Shown piece by piece: positions 15,855 through 23,974 of a stretch of DNA of 64,000 nucleotides. The stretch's first letter is position 1. Each line of letters starts with the position of its first letter. Source of the DNA: Methylobacterium platani (GTDB lineage Bacteria > Pseudomonadota > Alphaproteobacteria > Rhizobiales > Beijerinckiaceae); contig NZ_LWHQ01000038.1 in assembly GCF_001653715.1 (NCBI RefSeq), positions 124,001 through 188,000 of the forward strand, read 5' to 3'. A program made the position numbers and the translations under genes. The notes under the pieces were generated by a model. It ran no database searches. It was not told where the DNA came from and saw nothing but the letters and a program-made list of their open reading frames with translations.

Positions 15855-17989
15855 TGGCGGGAGGGGGACTACCAGGGCGCTCGCTGCTCGACGCCGGGGA
15901 CCTGCCCGTCGCGGACATCGCGGTGCTGGCGCGCCGCGAGGGCGTGCGGCCGCGCGACACCTACCAGGCCCACAAGTGGTTCGCGCGCCGCCTCGCCGCG
16001 ACCGCGCGCTCGCTCCTGGTCGCGGCCACCACGCCTGCCGGCGGCTCGTTCTGGGCCGGGTATTACCGCGACACCGACTGCACCGGCCTGCGGGTGCTCG
16101 ACCCGTTCATGGGCGGCGGCGTAATGCTGCTGGAGGCGTCGCGGCTCGGCGCGGACGTGCACGGCACCGACGTGGAGCCCGTGGCGGCTGCGGTCTCCGA
16201 CTTCCAGGGACGCCTGGCAGACGTCCCCGACCTGGGTCCCGCGCTCGACCGCCTGTTCGACGTCGTGGGGCGTGAGGTCGAGCCCTACTACGCCGCGGAC
16301 CACGACGGCGCCCCCGGCCGACTGCTCCACGCCTTCTGGGTCCAGGTCGTGGACTGCCCCGCCTGCGGGCACGTCTTCGAAGCCCATCCCTCCTACCGGC
16401 TGGCCTGGGACGAGGCGGCGGGAACCCAGCACGGCATCTGCCGCTCCTGCGGGACGGTCGAGGCGGTCGACATCAAGCGCAAGACGCTGCGTTGCGGGTG
16501 CGGGACCCGAACGGACCTGCGGAAGGGCGCCGTCGCGCACGGCAAGGCGTGCTGCCCCTCCTGCGGCCATCGGCAACGCCTGATCGACGTGGCCCCCAGG
16601 ACCGGCCGCCCGCCGGAGTTCCGCCTTTTCGCCGTCGAGACTTTGCCCGGCTGTCCGGAACGGTCCTACCCCGTGCGCGAGCGACGCCTTCGCCGGGCCG
16701 AGGACGGCGACCGCGCCACGTACGAGCTGGCGCGGTCGCGCTTGGCCGCCGAGGCAACGGCCGACCCCGGCTTCCTGGTGGCGGGCGAGATCCCCCGTAC
16801 GGGACGGTTCGACGACCGCCTCCTGCGTTACGGCTACTCGGCCTACCGGGAACTCTTCAACGCGCGCCAGTCCCTCCATCTCGGCCTGTTGGCACGGGCG
16901 CTGGACGGCTTGGACGGCATCGAGGGGGAGGCGCTACGCATCGCCTTCTCGGACCACGTCGTCACCAACAACCTCATGTGCGGCTACGCGGGCGGTTGGC
17001 GGCGCTTGTCGCCCCTGTTCGCGATCCGGGCCTATAGGCACATCAACCGACCGGTCGAGCTCAACCCATGGCTGTCGCGGAACGGGCGCGGCACCTTCCC
17101 CAACGCGGTCCGCTCGGTGGTGCGCGCGGCCCGGTCGCTGAAGGCCGGCACCGAGCCGCAGCGCGAAGGCTCGGTCGTGCCCGTCCCCGAGCGCCCCCGG
17201 GGCGGTTGGGACATCCGCTGCGGGGACGCACGCGACCTCGCGCACATCCCGACGGGTACCGTGGACCTCGTCCTGACCGACCCGCCCTATTTCGACTACA
17301 TCGCCTATTCCGAGCTCGGCCACTTCTTCGTGCCCTGGATGGCGCGCCTCGGCCTCCTCGACCCGGCGCATCTCGACGGTTTCCCGGCGGGCCAACTGGC
17401 CACCTCGCTCGGGCACGACGACGCGGAGCGCATCTTCGCAGATGCCCTGACCGAGCGCCTGAACGAGGTCGCGCGCGTGTGCCGCCCGGAGGCCCGCGTC
17501 GTGTTCACCTACCAGAGCCTCGACGGCCGGGGCTGGCACGCCCTCGCCAAGGCTCTCGGCGCGGCCGGCATGCGACCGGTCAAGGCTTGGCCCATGTTCG
17601 GCGACGGCGGCGCGGGACCGCACAAGCACGAAAACTCCATTTCCTGGGACTGCGTCGTCCACTGCGAGGTCCACAGGCGGCGCGGGGTCCCCGATTATGG
17701 CGAGCGGTCCTCGGCGGCGGGGCAGGCGTTCGCCGAGACCTGGAAGGCCTGCCTGGAGGCGTCGGGCTTCCGCCTGACGAACGGCGACATCACGAATATT
17801 GCGCATGCCGGCGCCCTCGTGGCAGCCCTGGCCGACCCACCCCTGCAGGTGGACGGCTCCGACATCGCGGTTGAGGCCGCATCGCCTTTGCCGGGCGACG
17901 GAGGGGTCCCGGCCGACGCCGGACCGCAGTCGGCACAGATCGCGCGGCGGAGGATGTCGCGCCCGAGCGTCGTACGGGCCGAGCGGTAG
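15854..17989 (+). CDS. DUF1156-type adenine-specific DNA methylase with zinc ribbons (711 aa)
   Basis: The N-terminus YQAHKWFARRLAATARSL matches the DUF1156 signature of COG1743-type DNA methylases. The S-adenosylmethionine motif VLDPFMGGG lies at 81-89 and the catalytic DPPYFDY at 476-482, which predicts N6-adenine methylation. Between them are several CxxC pairs (CPACGH near 168, ICRSCG, CGCG, CPSCGH) forming zinc ribbons that could recognise DNA. The order (SAM motif, long insert, DPPY) is like alpha-class amino-methylases. The ATG overlaps the helicase stop, so the two are coupled. In a defence setting it would mark self DNA. Confidence 0.85.
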   Translation: MAGGGLPGRSLLDAGDLPVADIAVLARREGVRPRDTYQAHKWFARRLAATARSLLVAATTPAGGSFWAGYYRDTDCTGLRVLDPFMGGGVMLLEASRLGADVHGTDVEPVAAAVSDFQGRLADVPDLGPALDRLFDVVGREVEPYYAADHDGAPGRLLHAFWVQVVDCPACGHVFEAHPSYRLAWDEAAGTQHGICRSCGTVEAVDIKRKTLRCGCGTRTDLRKGAVAHGKACCPSCGHRQRLIDVAPRTGRPPEFRLFAVETLPGCPERSYPVRERRLRRAEDGDRATYELARSRLAAEATADPGFLVAGEIPRTGRFDDRLLRYGYSAYRELFNARQSLHLGLLARALDGLDGIEGEALRIAFSDHVVTNNLMCGYAGGWRRLSPLFAIRAYRHINRPVELNPWLSRNGRGTFPNAVRSVVRAARSLKAGTEPQREGSVVPVPERPRGGWDIRCGDARDLAHIPTGTVDLVLTDPPYFDYIAYSELGHFFVPWMARLGLLDPAHLDGFPAGQLATSLGHDDAERIFADALTERLNEVARVCRPEARVVFTYQSLDGRGWHALAKALGAAGMRPVKAWPMFGDGGAGPHKHENSISWDCVVHCEVHRRRGVPDYGERSSAAGQAFAETWKACLEASGFRLTNGDITNIAHAGALVAALADPPLQVDGSDIAVEAASPLPGDGGVPADAGPQSAQIARRRMSRPSVVRAER

Positions 17990-18042
17990 CGTCGCGACGG
18001 CCCCGGAACCCATCCTTGCAACCGAACACCGAAGGCATTGCG

Positions 18043-18726
18043 ATGAGCGAGATGAGCTACGACCAACGACCGTTCGGGAACGCCGAATTCGCCGAGAACC
18101 CCGAGAACCGCTGCCCGGTCGTCCTGCTGCTCGACAACTCGGCCTCGATGAGGGGCCGGCCCATGAACGAGCTGAATACGGGCCTGCAGGTCTTCCGGGA
18201 CGAGCTCTTCGCCGACACGTTGGCGGCCAAGCGCGTGGACGTGGCCGTGGTGACCTTCGGGCCGGTCAAGGTCGAGATCGATTTCGTCGGGGCCCAGCAC
18301 TTCCACGCCCCGACGCTCTCGACCGCCGCCGATACCCCCATGGGCGCGGCCGTCGAGCAGGCGTTGTCGCTGCTGCGCGCCCGCAAGGACGCCTACAAGA
18401 GCAACGGCATCGGCTATTATCGCCCCTGGGTGTTCCTGATCACCGATGGCGGCCCCACGGACTCGATCTCGCGCGCGGCCCAGCTCGTCCGCGAGGGCGA
18501 GGAGGCCAAGGCGTTCATGTTCTTCGCGGTCGGTGTTGAAGGCGCCAACTTCGACACCCTGCGCCAACTCAGCGTGCGCGAGCCGCTCAAGCTCGACGGG
18601 CTGCGCTTCCGCGACCTATTCAAGTGGCTGTCCGCGTCGCTCTCGACCGTCTCGAAGTCGCGCATCGACGAGGCGCCCGCGCTCGCCAACCCGACGGGCC
18701 CGAGCGGCTGGGCGGTGGCCGGATGA
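18043..18726 (+). CDS. vWA-domain protein, TerY-like (227 aa)
   Basis: A single von Willebrand A domain covers nearly the whole protein. The metal-ion-dependent adhesion site is complete: DNSAS (Asp31, Ser33, Ser35), DTPMG (Thr98) and ITDGG (Asp135). No signal peptide or membrane segment is present, so it acts in the cytoplasm as a metal-dependent protein-binding module. GAAGG precedes the ATG at 18043. Its stop overlaps the phosphatase start (ATGA). The vWA-PP2C-kinase order is that of the TerY-phosphorylation triad described in comparative analyses of Ter-type stress systems. Confidence 0.85.
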   Translation: MSEMSYDQRPFGNAEFAENPENRCPVVLLLDNSASMRGRPMNELNTGLQVFRDELFADTLAAKRVDVAVVTFGPVKVEIDFVGAQHFHAPTLSTAADTPMGAAVEQALSLLRARKDAYKSNGIGYYRPWVFLITDGGPTDSISRAAQLVREGEEAKAFMFFAVGVEGANFDTLRQLSVREPLKLDGLRFRDLFKWLSASLSTVSKSRIDEAPALANPTGPSGWAVAG

Positions 18727-19541
18727 GCTCTCGCCGGCCGGAATGGAGTTGGGTCGGGGCCCGCGCCACCGGGACCTCGCACGCTCGGGAGGAGAAGGAG
18801 TGCGACGACGCCGGCGCCTGCCGGGAGGTCTGGACGCCCTCCGGGCCGGCGCTCGTGGCCGTGGCGTCGGACGGGGCCGGCAGCGCGCCCCTGTCCCGCT
18901 TCGGGTCCGCTATCGTGGCTCGCTCGTTCTGCAGGTCCGCGTCGGCGTACCTGCGCGCCGGCTCCCGGGTCGACGACATCGACGAGGCCGTCGCACGCGA
19001 CTGGCTCGACGAGATGAGGGACCGCATCGCCCGCCGGGCCCAGCTGGGGGGCCAGCCTGCACGCGCCTTTGCCTCGACGATGGTCGGCGTCGTCGTCGGG
19101 CTGGAAGCCGCCGTGGTCGTCCATGTCGGCGACGGCGCCTGCGCCCTACGGCTCGCCGGCGAGACGGTCTGGCGGGTGCCGAGCTGGCCGGCGCAGGGGG
19201 AGTACGCCGCCACCACCTACTTCGTCACCGATGACCCCGAGCCGCGTCTCTCGGTTGTGCCCGTGCGGGGATGCGTGGAGGAGGTGGCGGTGTTCACGGA
19301 TGGCATGGAGCGCCTGGCCCTCGACTTCGCGGCCGGCGCGGCCTTCGACCGCTTCTTCGAGAGCGTCTTCCCGGCCCTGCGCCGGGAGCCTCCGGGACGC
19401 CGGCGCCGCCTTTCGCGCGACCTGCACGACTTCCTCGACAGCGCGCCGGTCACGGACAGGACGGACGACGACAAGACCCTGCTGATGGCGCGCCGCGTTC
19501 CCGTCCCGGAGCGCGGCATTTTCAATCCCGTGACGGCATGA
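18723..19541 (+). CDS. PP2C-family serine/threonine phosphatase (272 aa)
   Basis: PP2C metal-binding features are visible: CDDAG near 27-31, ASDGAG (Asp50-Gly51), VHVGDGAC (Asp137), VAVFTDGMERL, and a C-terminal TDDDKT in place of the usual DNxT. The domain fills the chain and there is no membrane segment. Both ends overlap neighbours as ATGA, tying its dose to the vWA protein and the kinase. It is expected to reverse phosphorylation by the kinase encoded next, perhaps on the vWA protein or on the nuclease-helicase. Confidence 0.85.
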   Translation: MSSRRPEWSWVGARATGTSHAREEKECDDAGACREVWTPSGPALVAVASDGAGSAPLSRFGSAIVARSFCRSASAYLRAGSRVDDIDEAVARDWLDEMRDRIARRAQLGGQPARAFASTMVGVVVGLEAAVVVHVGDGACALRLAGETVWRVPSWPAQGEYAATTYFVTDDPEPRLSVVPVRGCVEEVAVFTDGMERLALDFAAGAAFDRFFESVFPALRREPPGRRRRLSRDLHDFLDSAPVTDRTDDDKTLLMARRVPVPERGIFNPVTA

Positions 19542-21484
19542 GCGCGACCCAGTACCGAACGACGGCCGGCGCGACAGTGAGGCTCGGCGCACGCCTCGGC
19601 GAGGGCGGCGAGGGCGTCGTCCACGTCGTCGATGGCTCGGGAGACCTCGCGGCCAAGATCTACCTGCCGGGGCTGGCCGCCGAGCGGGAGGGCAAGGTGC
19701 TCGCGATGGCCGGGGCCCGCCTGCACGCGAACAAGTTCGTCGCCTACCCGGTCGACGCGCTGTTCGACCTCCGCTCCGGCGCGTTCGCCGGCTTCACCAT
19801 GAGGAAGGCGGCAAACCGGCGACCGGTCCACGAGCTGTATTCGCCAAGCAGCCGGAAGACGGCCTTCCCGTCCGCGACCTACCCGCTCCTCGTGCGCGCC
19901 ATGTCGAACGTGGCCCGTGCCATGGCGAGCGTGCACGCCTCTGGGTGCGTGATCGGCGACGTCAACCACTCCGGGGTGATGGTCGCCCCGGACGCGACCG
20001 TCACGCTGATCGACAGCGATTCCTTCCAGTACGTCGTCGGCGGCAGGAACTTCCCTTGCAAGGTCGGCACGCCCGACTTCACGCCGCCCGAGCTCCAGAG
20101 CAAGCCCTTCGCCGGCGTGGTGCGCACCCCCAACCACGACGCCTTCGGCTTGGCGACACTGGTCTTCATGACCCTGTTCATGGGCCGCTTCCCGTTCGTC
20201 GGACGCTTCAAGGGCGCCGGCGAGATGCCGCCCATCGACCGCTTGATCGCAGAGTTTCGGTTCGCCTACTCGAACCGCAGCGCGACGACCCTTATGGAGC
20301 CGCCGCCGAACATGCCGACTTTGGCGGACCTTCCGTTGCCGCTTGCCGACGCGTTCGAGCGTGCTTTCGGGCCACTCGGTGCGAATTCCGGCAGGCCCGG
20401 CGCCCCCGAATGGGTCGGCCTTCTCGAACGGGCGGAAGCTGACCTTGTCCGATGCAACCGGAAGGACAACCACCATCACTTCCGGCAGGCACCGAATTGT
20501 CCGTGGTGCCGGATGGAGCAGGTCTTCCCCGGTTTCGTCGCCTTCGTACCGACTTCACCGGTTTTCCAGGGTGGCGCGGCGGTCGACCTCGCGCAACTCA
20601 TCGCGTCTGTCCGTGGTGTGCCTGACCCAGGGCCGGCACCGGACCTTGCCGCGCTGATGCCTGCATCGCCTGCCCCGAAGCCGAGCACGGCGGTCAAGGA
20701 AGCTCGCAGCGCCCGGACCGGACGCAGGGGCGCGGCATTGGTACTGGGCCCGGTGGGGCTGGTCCTGATGGGGTTAGGGGGTGGAGGAGTCGCGCTAGGC
20801 TTGATCGCCATGGTGGCCGCGCTCATCACCTTCTTCGCCACGCCTGAAGTCATCGAGGCCGCCGGTAGACAAGCGCGCGCAGCGAAGACGGAATGGGAAA
20901 CGGCAAGGAAGACCTTCGAGCAAGCTGCGGGGAACGCGACGTTCCTGAAGACGAGGCAGGATGCCGAGACGCTCATCCAGCAGATGCAGAACCTTCCTGC
21001 CGAAGAGGCGCGGCGGCTGGCGGCTCTTGAGGCCGGTCGACGGGAAGCGCAGATGCGCAGGCACCTGGAGCGCTTCAAGGTCGCCCAGGCCAAGGTCTCC
21101 GGGATCGGAGGGGCCCGGAAGCTGACGCTGCGCTCGTACGGCATCGAGACGGCAGCCGACATCGAGTACAACCGGATCACGGCCATCAAAAACTTCGGTC
21201 CATCCACTGCGAGCAGCCTGGTCAAGTGGAGGCGAGCCGCCGAGGCGAAGTTCAATTTCGACCCGCACCAGGGCGTCGACCCGCAAGACGTCGCGTCGGT
21301 CAAGGCGGACATAGCGAAGGCACGGTCCGATGTCATCGGCAGGCTGAGCCACACGGTCGGAACGCTGCAGAGGTTGTCGGCTGAGGCGAAGGCATTCCGA
21401 ACAAACCTCGACCCCCGGTACGCCGTTGCGTGGTCGGCCTATCGACAAGCGGAGATCGACCTCAAGGCGCTCGACCTTGACTGA
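19538..21484 (+). CDS. Membrane-anchored Ser/Thr kinase-like protein with helix-hairpin-helix domains (648 aa)
   Basis: The N-terminal kinase domain has a glycine loop GEGGEGVV (21-28) and a lysine at 40. The catalytic-loop equivalent is GDVNHSGVMV (Asp141) and the metal loop is LIDSDSFQ (158-164), followed by PPEL. These DSFQ-type loops differ from standard HRD/DFG but are typical of the kinases in TerY-phosphorylation triads. A His/Cys-rich knuckle (HFRQAPNCPWC) follows, then a hydrophobic transmembrane segment (about 399-432) and a coiled region. Two helix-hairpin-helix-like motifs (SGIGGARKLTLRSYGI near 520, IKNFGPSTASSL near 549) suggest DNA binding. It is the last gene of the operon. 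Confidence 0.85.
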   Translation: MSATQYRTTAGATVRLGARLGEGGEGVVHVVDGSGDLAAKIYLPGLAAEREGKVLAMAGARLHANKFVAYPVDALFDLRSGAFAGFTMRKAANRRPVHELYSPSSRKTAFPSATYPLLVRAMSNVARAMASVHASGCVIGDVNHSGVMVAPDATVTLIDSDSFQYVVGGRNFPCKVGTPDFTPPELQSKPFAGVVRTPNHDAFGLATLVFMTLFMGRFPFVGRFKGAGEMPPIDRLIAEFRFAYSNRSATTLMEPPPNMPTLADLPLPLADAFERAFGPLGANSGRPGAPEWVGLLERAEADLVRCNRKDNHHHFRQAPNCPWCRMEQVFPGFVAFVPTSPVFQGGAAVDLAQLIASVRGVPDPGPAPDLAALMPASPAPKPSTAVKEARSARTGRRGAALVLGPVGLVLMGLGGGGVALGLIAMVAALITFFATPEVIEAAGRQARAAKTEWETARKTFEQAAGNATFLKTRQDAETLIQQMQNLPAEEARRLAALEAGRREAQMRRHLERFKVAQAKVSGIGGARKLTLRSYGIETAADIEYNRITAIKNFGPSTASSLVKWRRAAEAKFNFDPHQGVDPQDVASVKADIAKARSDVIGRLSHTVGTLQRLSAEAKAFRTNLDPRYAVAWSAYRQAEIDLKALDLD

Positions 21485-21529
21485 AACCTGTTTCTCGGCG
21501 GGCAGCCATCGGCCGCGTGCGGATGGTAG

Positions 21530-21706
21530 GGCAACGGCGCGAACATCGGCACCGTTGTCTACGGTGCCGGGAAGACGGTGGCCACGTTCACGACGACGAA
21601 CGGGCAGCCCTACCTCGTCAACGCCGGCGACGTACTCACGCTGACGGTCCCTGCCACGCAGGACGCCGCCCTGGCGGACCTCGTCGACTACGTCGCCGTG
21701 CAGTGA
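21530..21706 (+). pseudogene. 3' remnant of a phage structural (tail/decoration) protein gene
   Basis: From 21530 a frame with no start codon reads GANIGTVVYGAGKTVATF, then ends in a VLTLTVPATQDAALADL segment before the TGA at 21704. The alternating GT-hydrophobic beta pattern and the xGDVLTLTxPATxDxxLAD ending are typical of C-termini of phage fibre and virion proteins. A TAG lies directly before it. It is followed by a perfect terminator hairpin that probably belonged to the original gene. It marks prophage ancestry for the element. Confidence 0.55.
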
Positions 21707-21719
21707 CGGCCGCCCCCGG

Positions 21720-21752
21720 AAACCGCCCATGAAATCGACCCATGGGCGGTTT
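21720..21752 (+). terminator. Rho-independent terminator
   Basis: AAACCGCCCATG (21720-21731) pairs perfectly with CATGGGCGGTTT (21741-21752) around a 9-base loop; further T residues follow. It ends transcription of the kinase operon and the phage remnant. Confidence 0.75.
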
Positions 21753-21994
21753 GATCTTTCGTTACAGTCTCATGATGCGGCGTTATCCGGCGAGGAGGTA
21801 ACGGGGCGCCAAGACAGGCATACGAACGCCATCCTTCAACGGGGCTGTATTCGAGGGCGTACGAACGGTACGGGCAAAAGCGGCTGTCCACAGGGGGCCA
21901 GGGTCTCGGTAACCACGACCCAACGTGGGCTCTGGACAGGGGACTCGGGATCCCGATCTCCTTGACGTACGCCCTGCCCGAGGAGACCGCCCTG

Positions 21995-22270
21995 ATGCCA
22001 ACCGCCCGCGACGTCGCCGAGACCTTCGACAGCACCATGACGTTCGGCGCCCTGGCGCTGGGGTCGATCCTCATCGAGCAGCGGGCGATCCAGTCCGCCG
22101 CCTACCGCGAGGCCGCCAGCATCCGGCAGGCTACGGCCCGCATGGCCTACCGCCGTGTCCTGGCCGAGCACGCCGTCGCCGAAGCCGAGCGCCGCGCCCT
22201 CGCGGAGGACGACCGGCGCCGGGTCGCCATCCAGCTGCGGGCGCTCGCCGCTAAGCGCGCACGGGGCTGA
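21995..22270 (+). CDS. Small hypothetical protein (91 aa)
   Basis: The ATG at 21995 has GAGGAG about 9 bases upstream; a TTG at 21962 in frame is less likely. Residues 12-35 are moderately hydrophobic and could be a membrane-associated helix; the rest is a strongly charged Ala/Arg/Glu helix. It converges on the 22442-22990 gene. No family is recognised. Confidence 0.55.
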   Translation: MPTARDVAETFDSTMTFGALALGSILIEQRAIQSAAYREAASIRQATARMAYRRVLAEHAVAEAERRALAEDDRRRVAIQLRALAAKRARG

Positions 22271-22385
22271 GACGGGCGCACGGCGTGCCATCGTGTGCGC
22301 ACCGCGTGTCACGATGTGCGCACGCAGCAAGAAGCAAGGCCTACGAGCAAGCCGAACGCACTTTTTTCGAGATTTCTTCGGGCAT

Positions 22386-22419
22386 GAAAAAGCCCGCCCC
22401 GGGCGACCAGGGCGGGCTT
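22386..22419 (-). terminator. Rho-independent terminator for the 22442-22990 gene
   Basis: AAGCCCGCCC (22390-22399) pairs with GGGCGGGCTT (22410-22419). On the minus strand the stem is followed by TTTTT, a typical intrinsic terminator, 23 bases after the stop codon of the leftward gene. Confidence 0.8.
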
Positions 22420-22441
22420 CGTCTTGTCGGCGATGGCGCGA

Positions 22442-22990
22442 TCAGGCGGCGCGCGACGGCTCGGCGATCAGGTCGTCGAGGACGGCCATGATATACTTGT
22501 GCATCGCGTCGTCTCCCCGCAGCGCCTCCTGCGCCTCAGCGGCCGCTGCGGCGGTTCGGGCCGCCTCGATGGCGCGGAACTCCGCCGGTGTCGGGGGCCG
22601 CGGCAGGGAGGGCAGCAGCCGCTCGCCGAGGAGATGCCGGCCGACGGCGGCGTTGTCGTGCCGCGACAAGGCGACCTGCTGATCGACGGAGAGGCCGTCG
22701 AGATAGGCCGTTGCCGCCTCGTCCAGGACCGCCTCGTACTCCTCGCCCATGAGATGAGCCAGCGCCGCGCGGCCCCAGGCCTCCTCCGCGGACAGCGGCG
22801 CCGGCGCCGGGGCGGGCTCGGCGGCCTCCGCCTCGAACGCCGCCTCGGCCTCGCCGATAGGATCGGCCGGCGTCAAGGCCGAGCGGACGGTGCGCCAGAC
22901 GAGGCGGCCGGCCTCGATGACGGGTACGAGCGTCACGCGCCCGGCGGCGGCGAGCGCCCTGGCGACGATGGCGGCGAGAGCCTTGAGCAT
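22442..22990 (-). CDS. Hypothetical protein (182 aa)
   Basis: The ATG at 22990 has GGAGGGG upstream. The N-terminal 35 residues are an amphipathic or weakly hydrophobic helix (ALAAIVARALAAAGRVTLV), then an acidic alanine/proline linker, then a helical C-terminal domain (about 65-175). There is no clear enzymatic motif. It ends at a strong intrinsic terminator, so it forms a single-gene or two-gene unit with the 23067-23600 gene. Function is unknown. Confidence 0.65.
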   Translation of the reverse strand: MLKALAAIVARALAAAGRVTLVPVIEAGRLVWRTVRSALTPADPIGEAEAAFEAEAAEPAPAPAPLSAEEAWGRAALAHLMGEEYEAVLDEAATAYLDGLSVDQQVALSRHDNAAVGRHLLGERLLPSLPRPPTPAEFRAIEAARTAAAAAEAQEALRGDDAMHKYIMAVLDDLIAEPSRAA

Positions 22991-23066
22991 GTGAAATCCC
23001 CTCCGTGGATTGACGCTCTCATCGTGCCGCGGGTCGATGCATACGACACGCGCCATCCTCGGTACG

Positions 23067-23600
23067 TCACGCCACGCCGAGGCTGACGGCCTCCTCGTAC
23101 GTCACGGCGCGGAGCCAGACGCATCGGGCGGTCGCCCGCACGCAGGCGGCCACGTACTCCTCCCCGGCCCAGTCGTAGACCGTGTCCGCCTCGTAGCCGT
23201 GGCCGAGGGCGGCCGAGAACCGGAAGGGGCGCTCGCCCAGCCCTACGCGGGAGCAGCGCCGTCGCCATGCGCGCCGGGCCGTGCCCGCGGGATCGATTCG
23301 GTCCTCAGCCGCCGTGACGCTGATCTCCTCGACCGTGCCGTCCGCCCTGGCGACGTAGGCCCGCTGGGGCGCCTGGGACCGCGCCCCTGCGACCGCGACG
23401 ACCGCCCCGGGGGCGAGCTCGTAGCGGACCCGGTCTTCGCCGGCGGCCTTCCCCACAGGACAAAAGCGCGCACCCAGCGCGAGGCAATCCTTGGCCAGGA
23501 CGGCCTCGCAGGCCTGCTCCCAGGCGGGGAGAGCAAGGACTGCGGCCTCTTTCTTTGAAGGATCGCGCTTTCCGTCCTTCGATCGCCAGCAAGCATTCAT
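23067..23600 (-). CDS. Hypothetical protein (177 aa)
   Basis: The ATG at 23600 is preceded by GAAGGA; a TTG 15 bases upstream is possible. The protein has several cysteines (ACWRS, DCLAL, FCPVG, RCSR, ACV, RCVW) and a basic middle; the C-terminal YEADTVYDWAGEEYVAACV could bind a metal or form disulfides. No family is recognised. It is transcribed divergently from the Cro-like gene at 23756 across a 47-bp dyad, and is probably under its control. Confidence 0.6.
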   Translation of the reverse strand: MNACWRSKDGKRDPSKKEAAVLALPAWEQACEAVLAKDCLALGARFCPVGKAAGEDRVRYELAPGAVVAVAGARSQAPQRAYVARADGTVEEISVTAAEDRIDPAGTARRAWRRRCSRVGLGERPFRFSAALGHGYEADTVYDWAGEEYVAACVRATARCVWLRAVTYEEAVSLGVA

Positions 23601-23634
23601 CGCGTAATCCTTCAATTATGCAAGCATCTGACCC

Positions 23635-23681
23635 GGGAACGATTTGCACACAAAGCGGAATCGTGGGTGCAGATCGTTCCT
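23635..23681. promoter_or_regulatory. Long inverted repeat between divergent genes
   Basis: GGGAACGATTTGCAC (23635-23649) and GTGCAGATCGTTCCT (23667-23681) form a dyad with 13 of 15 positions matching, separated by 17 bases. It sits between the leftward gene (start 23600) and the rightward HTH gene (start 23756). A TTGACG at about 23697 lies between it and the HTH gene. The arrangement fits an operator for the HTH protein. Confidence 0.55.
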
Positions 23682-23755
23682 GATGCCGAATTGGCCTTGA
23701 CGGCGCAAATTGAAGCGCGCACGCTTTACAGCGTCAATAGCCAACGGAGGCGCCG

Positions 23756-23974
23756 GTGACGGCCGAGGACGTGAGAGCGCTGCTGCGGCAGCGCGTGGAG
23801 ACTGCGGGGAGCGCGAACGCGTGGGCGCGCCTCAACGGCGTTAGCCACGCTTACGTGCTGGACACGATGGCGAGGCGCCGGGCGCCGGGTCCGGCGATCC
23901 TCCACGCCCTGGGGCTGGAGAAGGACGACGCCTCCTACCGCGTGAAGGAAAGCGCCTGCGGGAGGCCGGCGTGA
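23756..23974 (+). CDS. Cro-like small HTH protein (72 aa)
   Basis: The GTG at 23756 follows GGAGG. The pattern AGSANAWARLNGVSHAYVLD followed by MARRRAPGPAILHALGLE is a helix-turn-helix of the phage Cro / YdaS kind. The stop overlaps the next start (GTGA). Next to a dyad and a divergent gene, it is the natural candidate for the local repressor. Confidence 0.65.
   Translation: MTAEDVRALLRQRVETAGSANAWARLNGVSHAYVLDTMARRRAPGPAILHALGLEKDDASYRVKESACGRPA

Noticed and set aside
11430-21484. A tellurite-resistance (ter) operon
   Set aside because: TerB, TerC, TerD or TerZ genes are absent; only the vWA-phosphatase-kinase triad is shared with Ter-linked systems.
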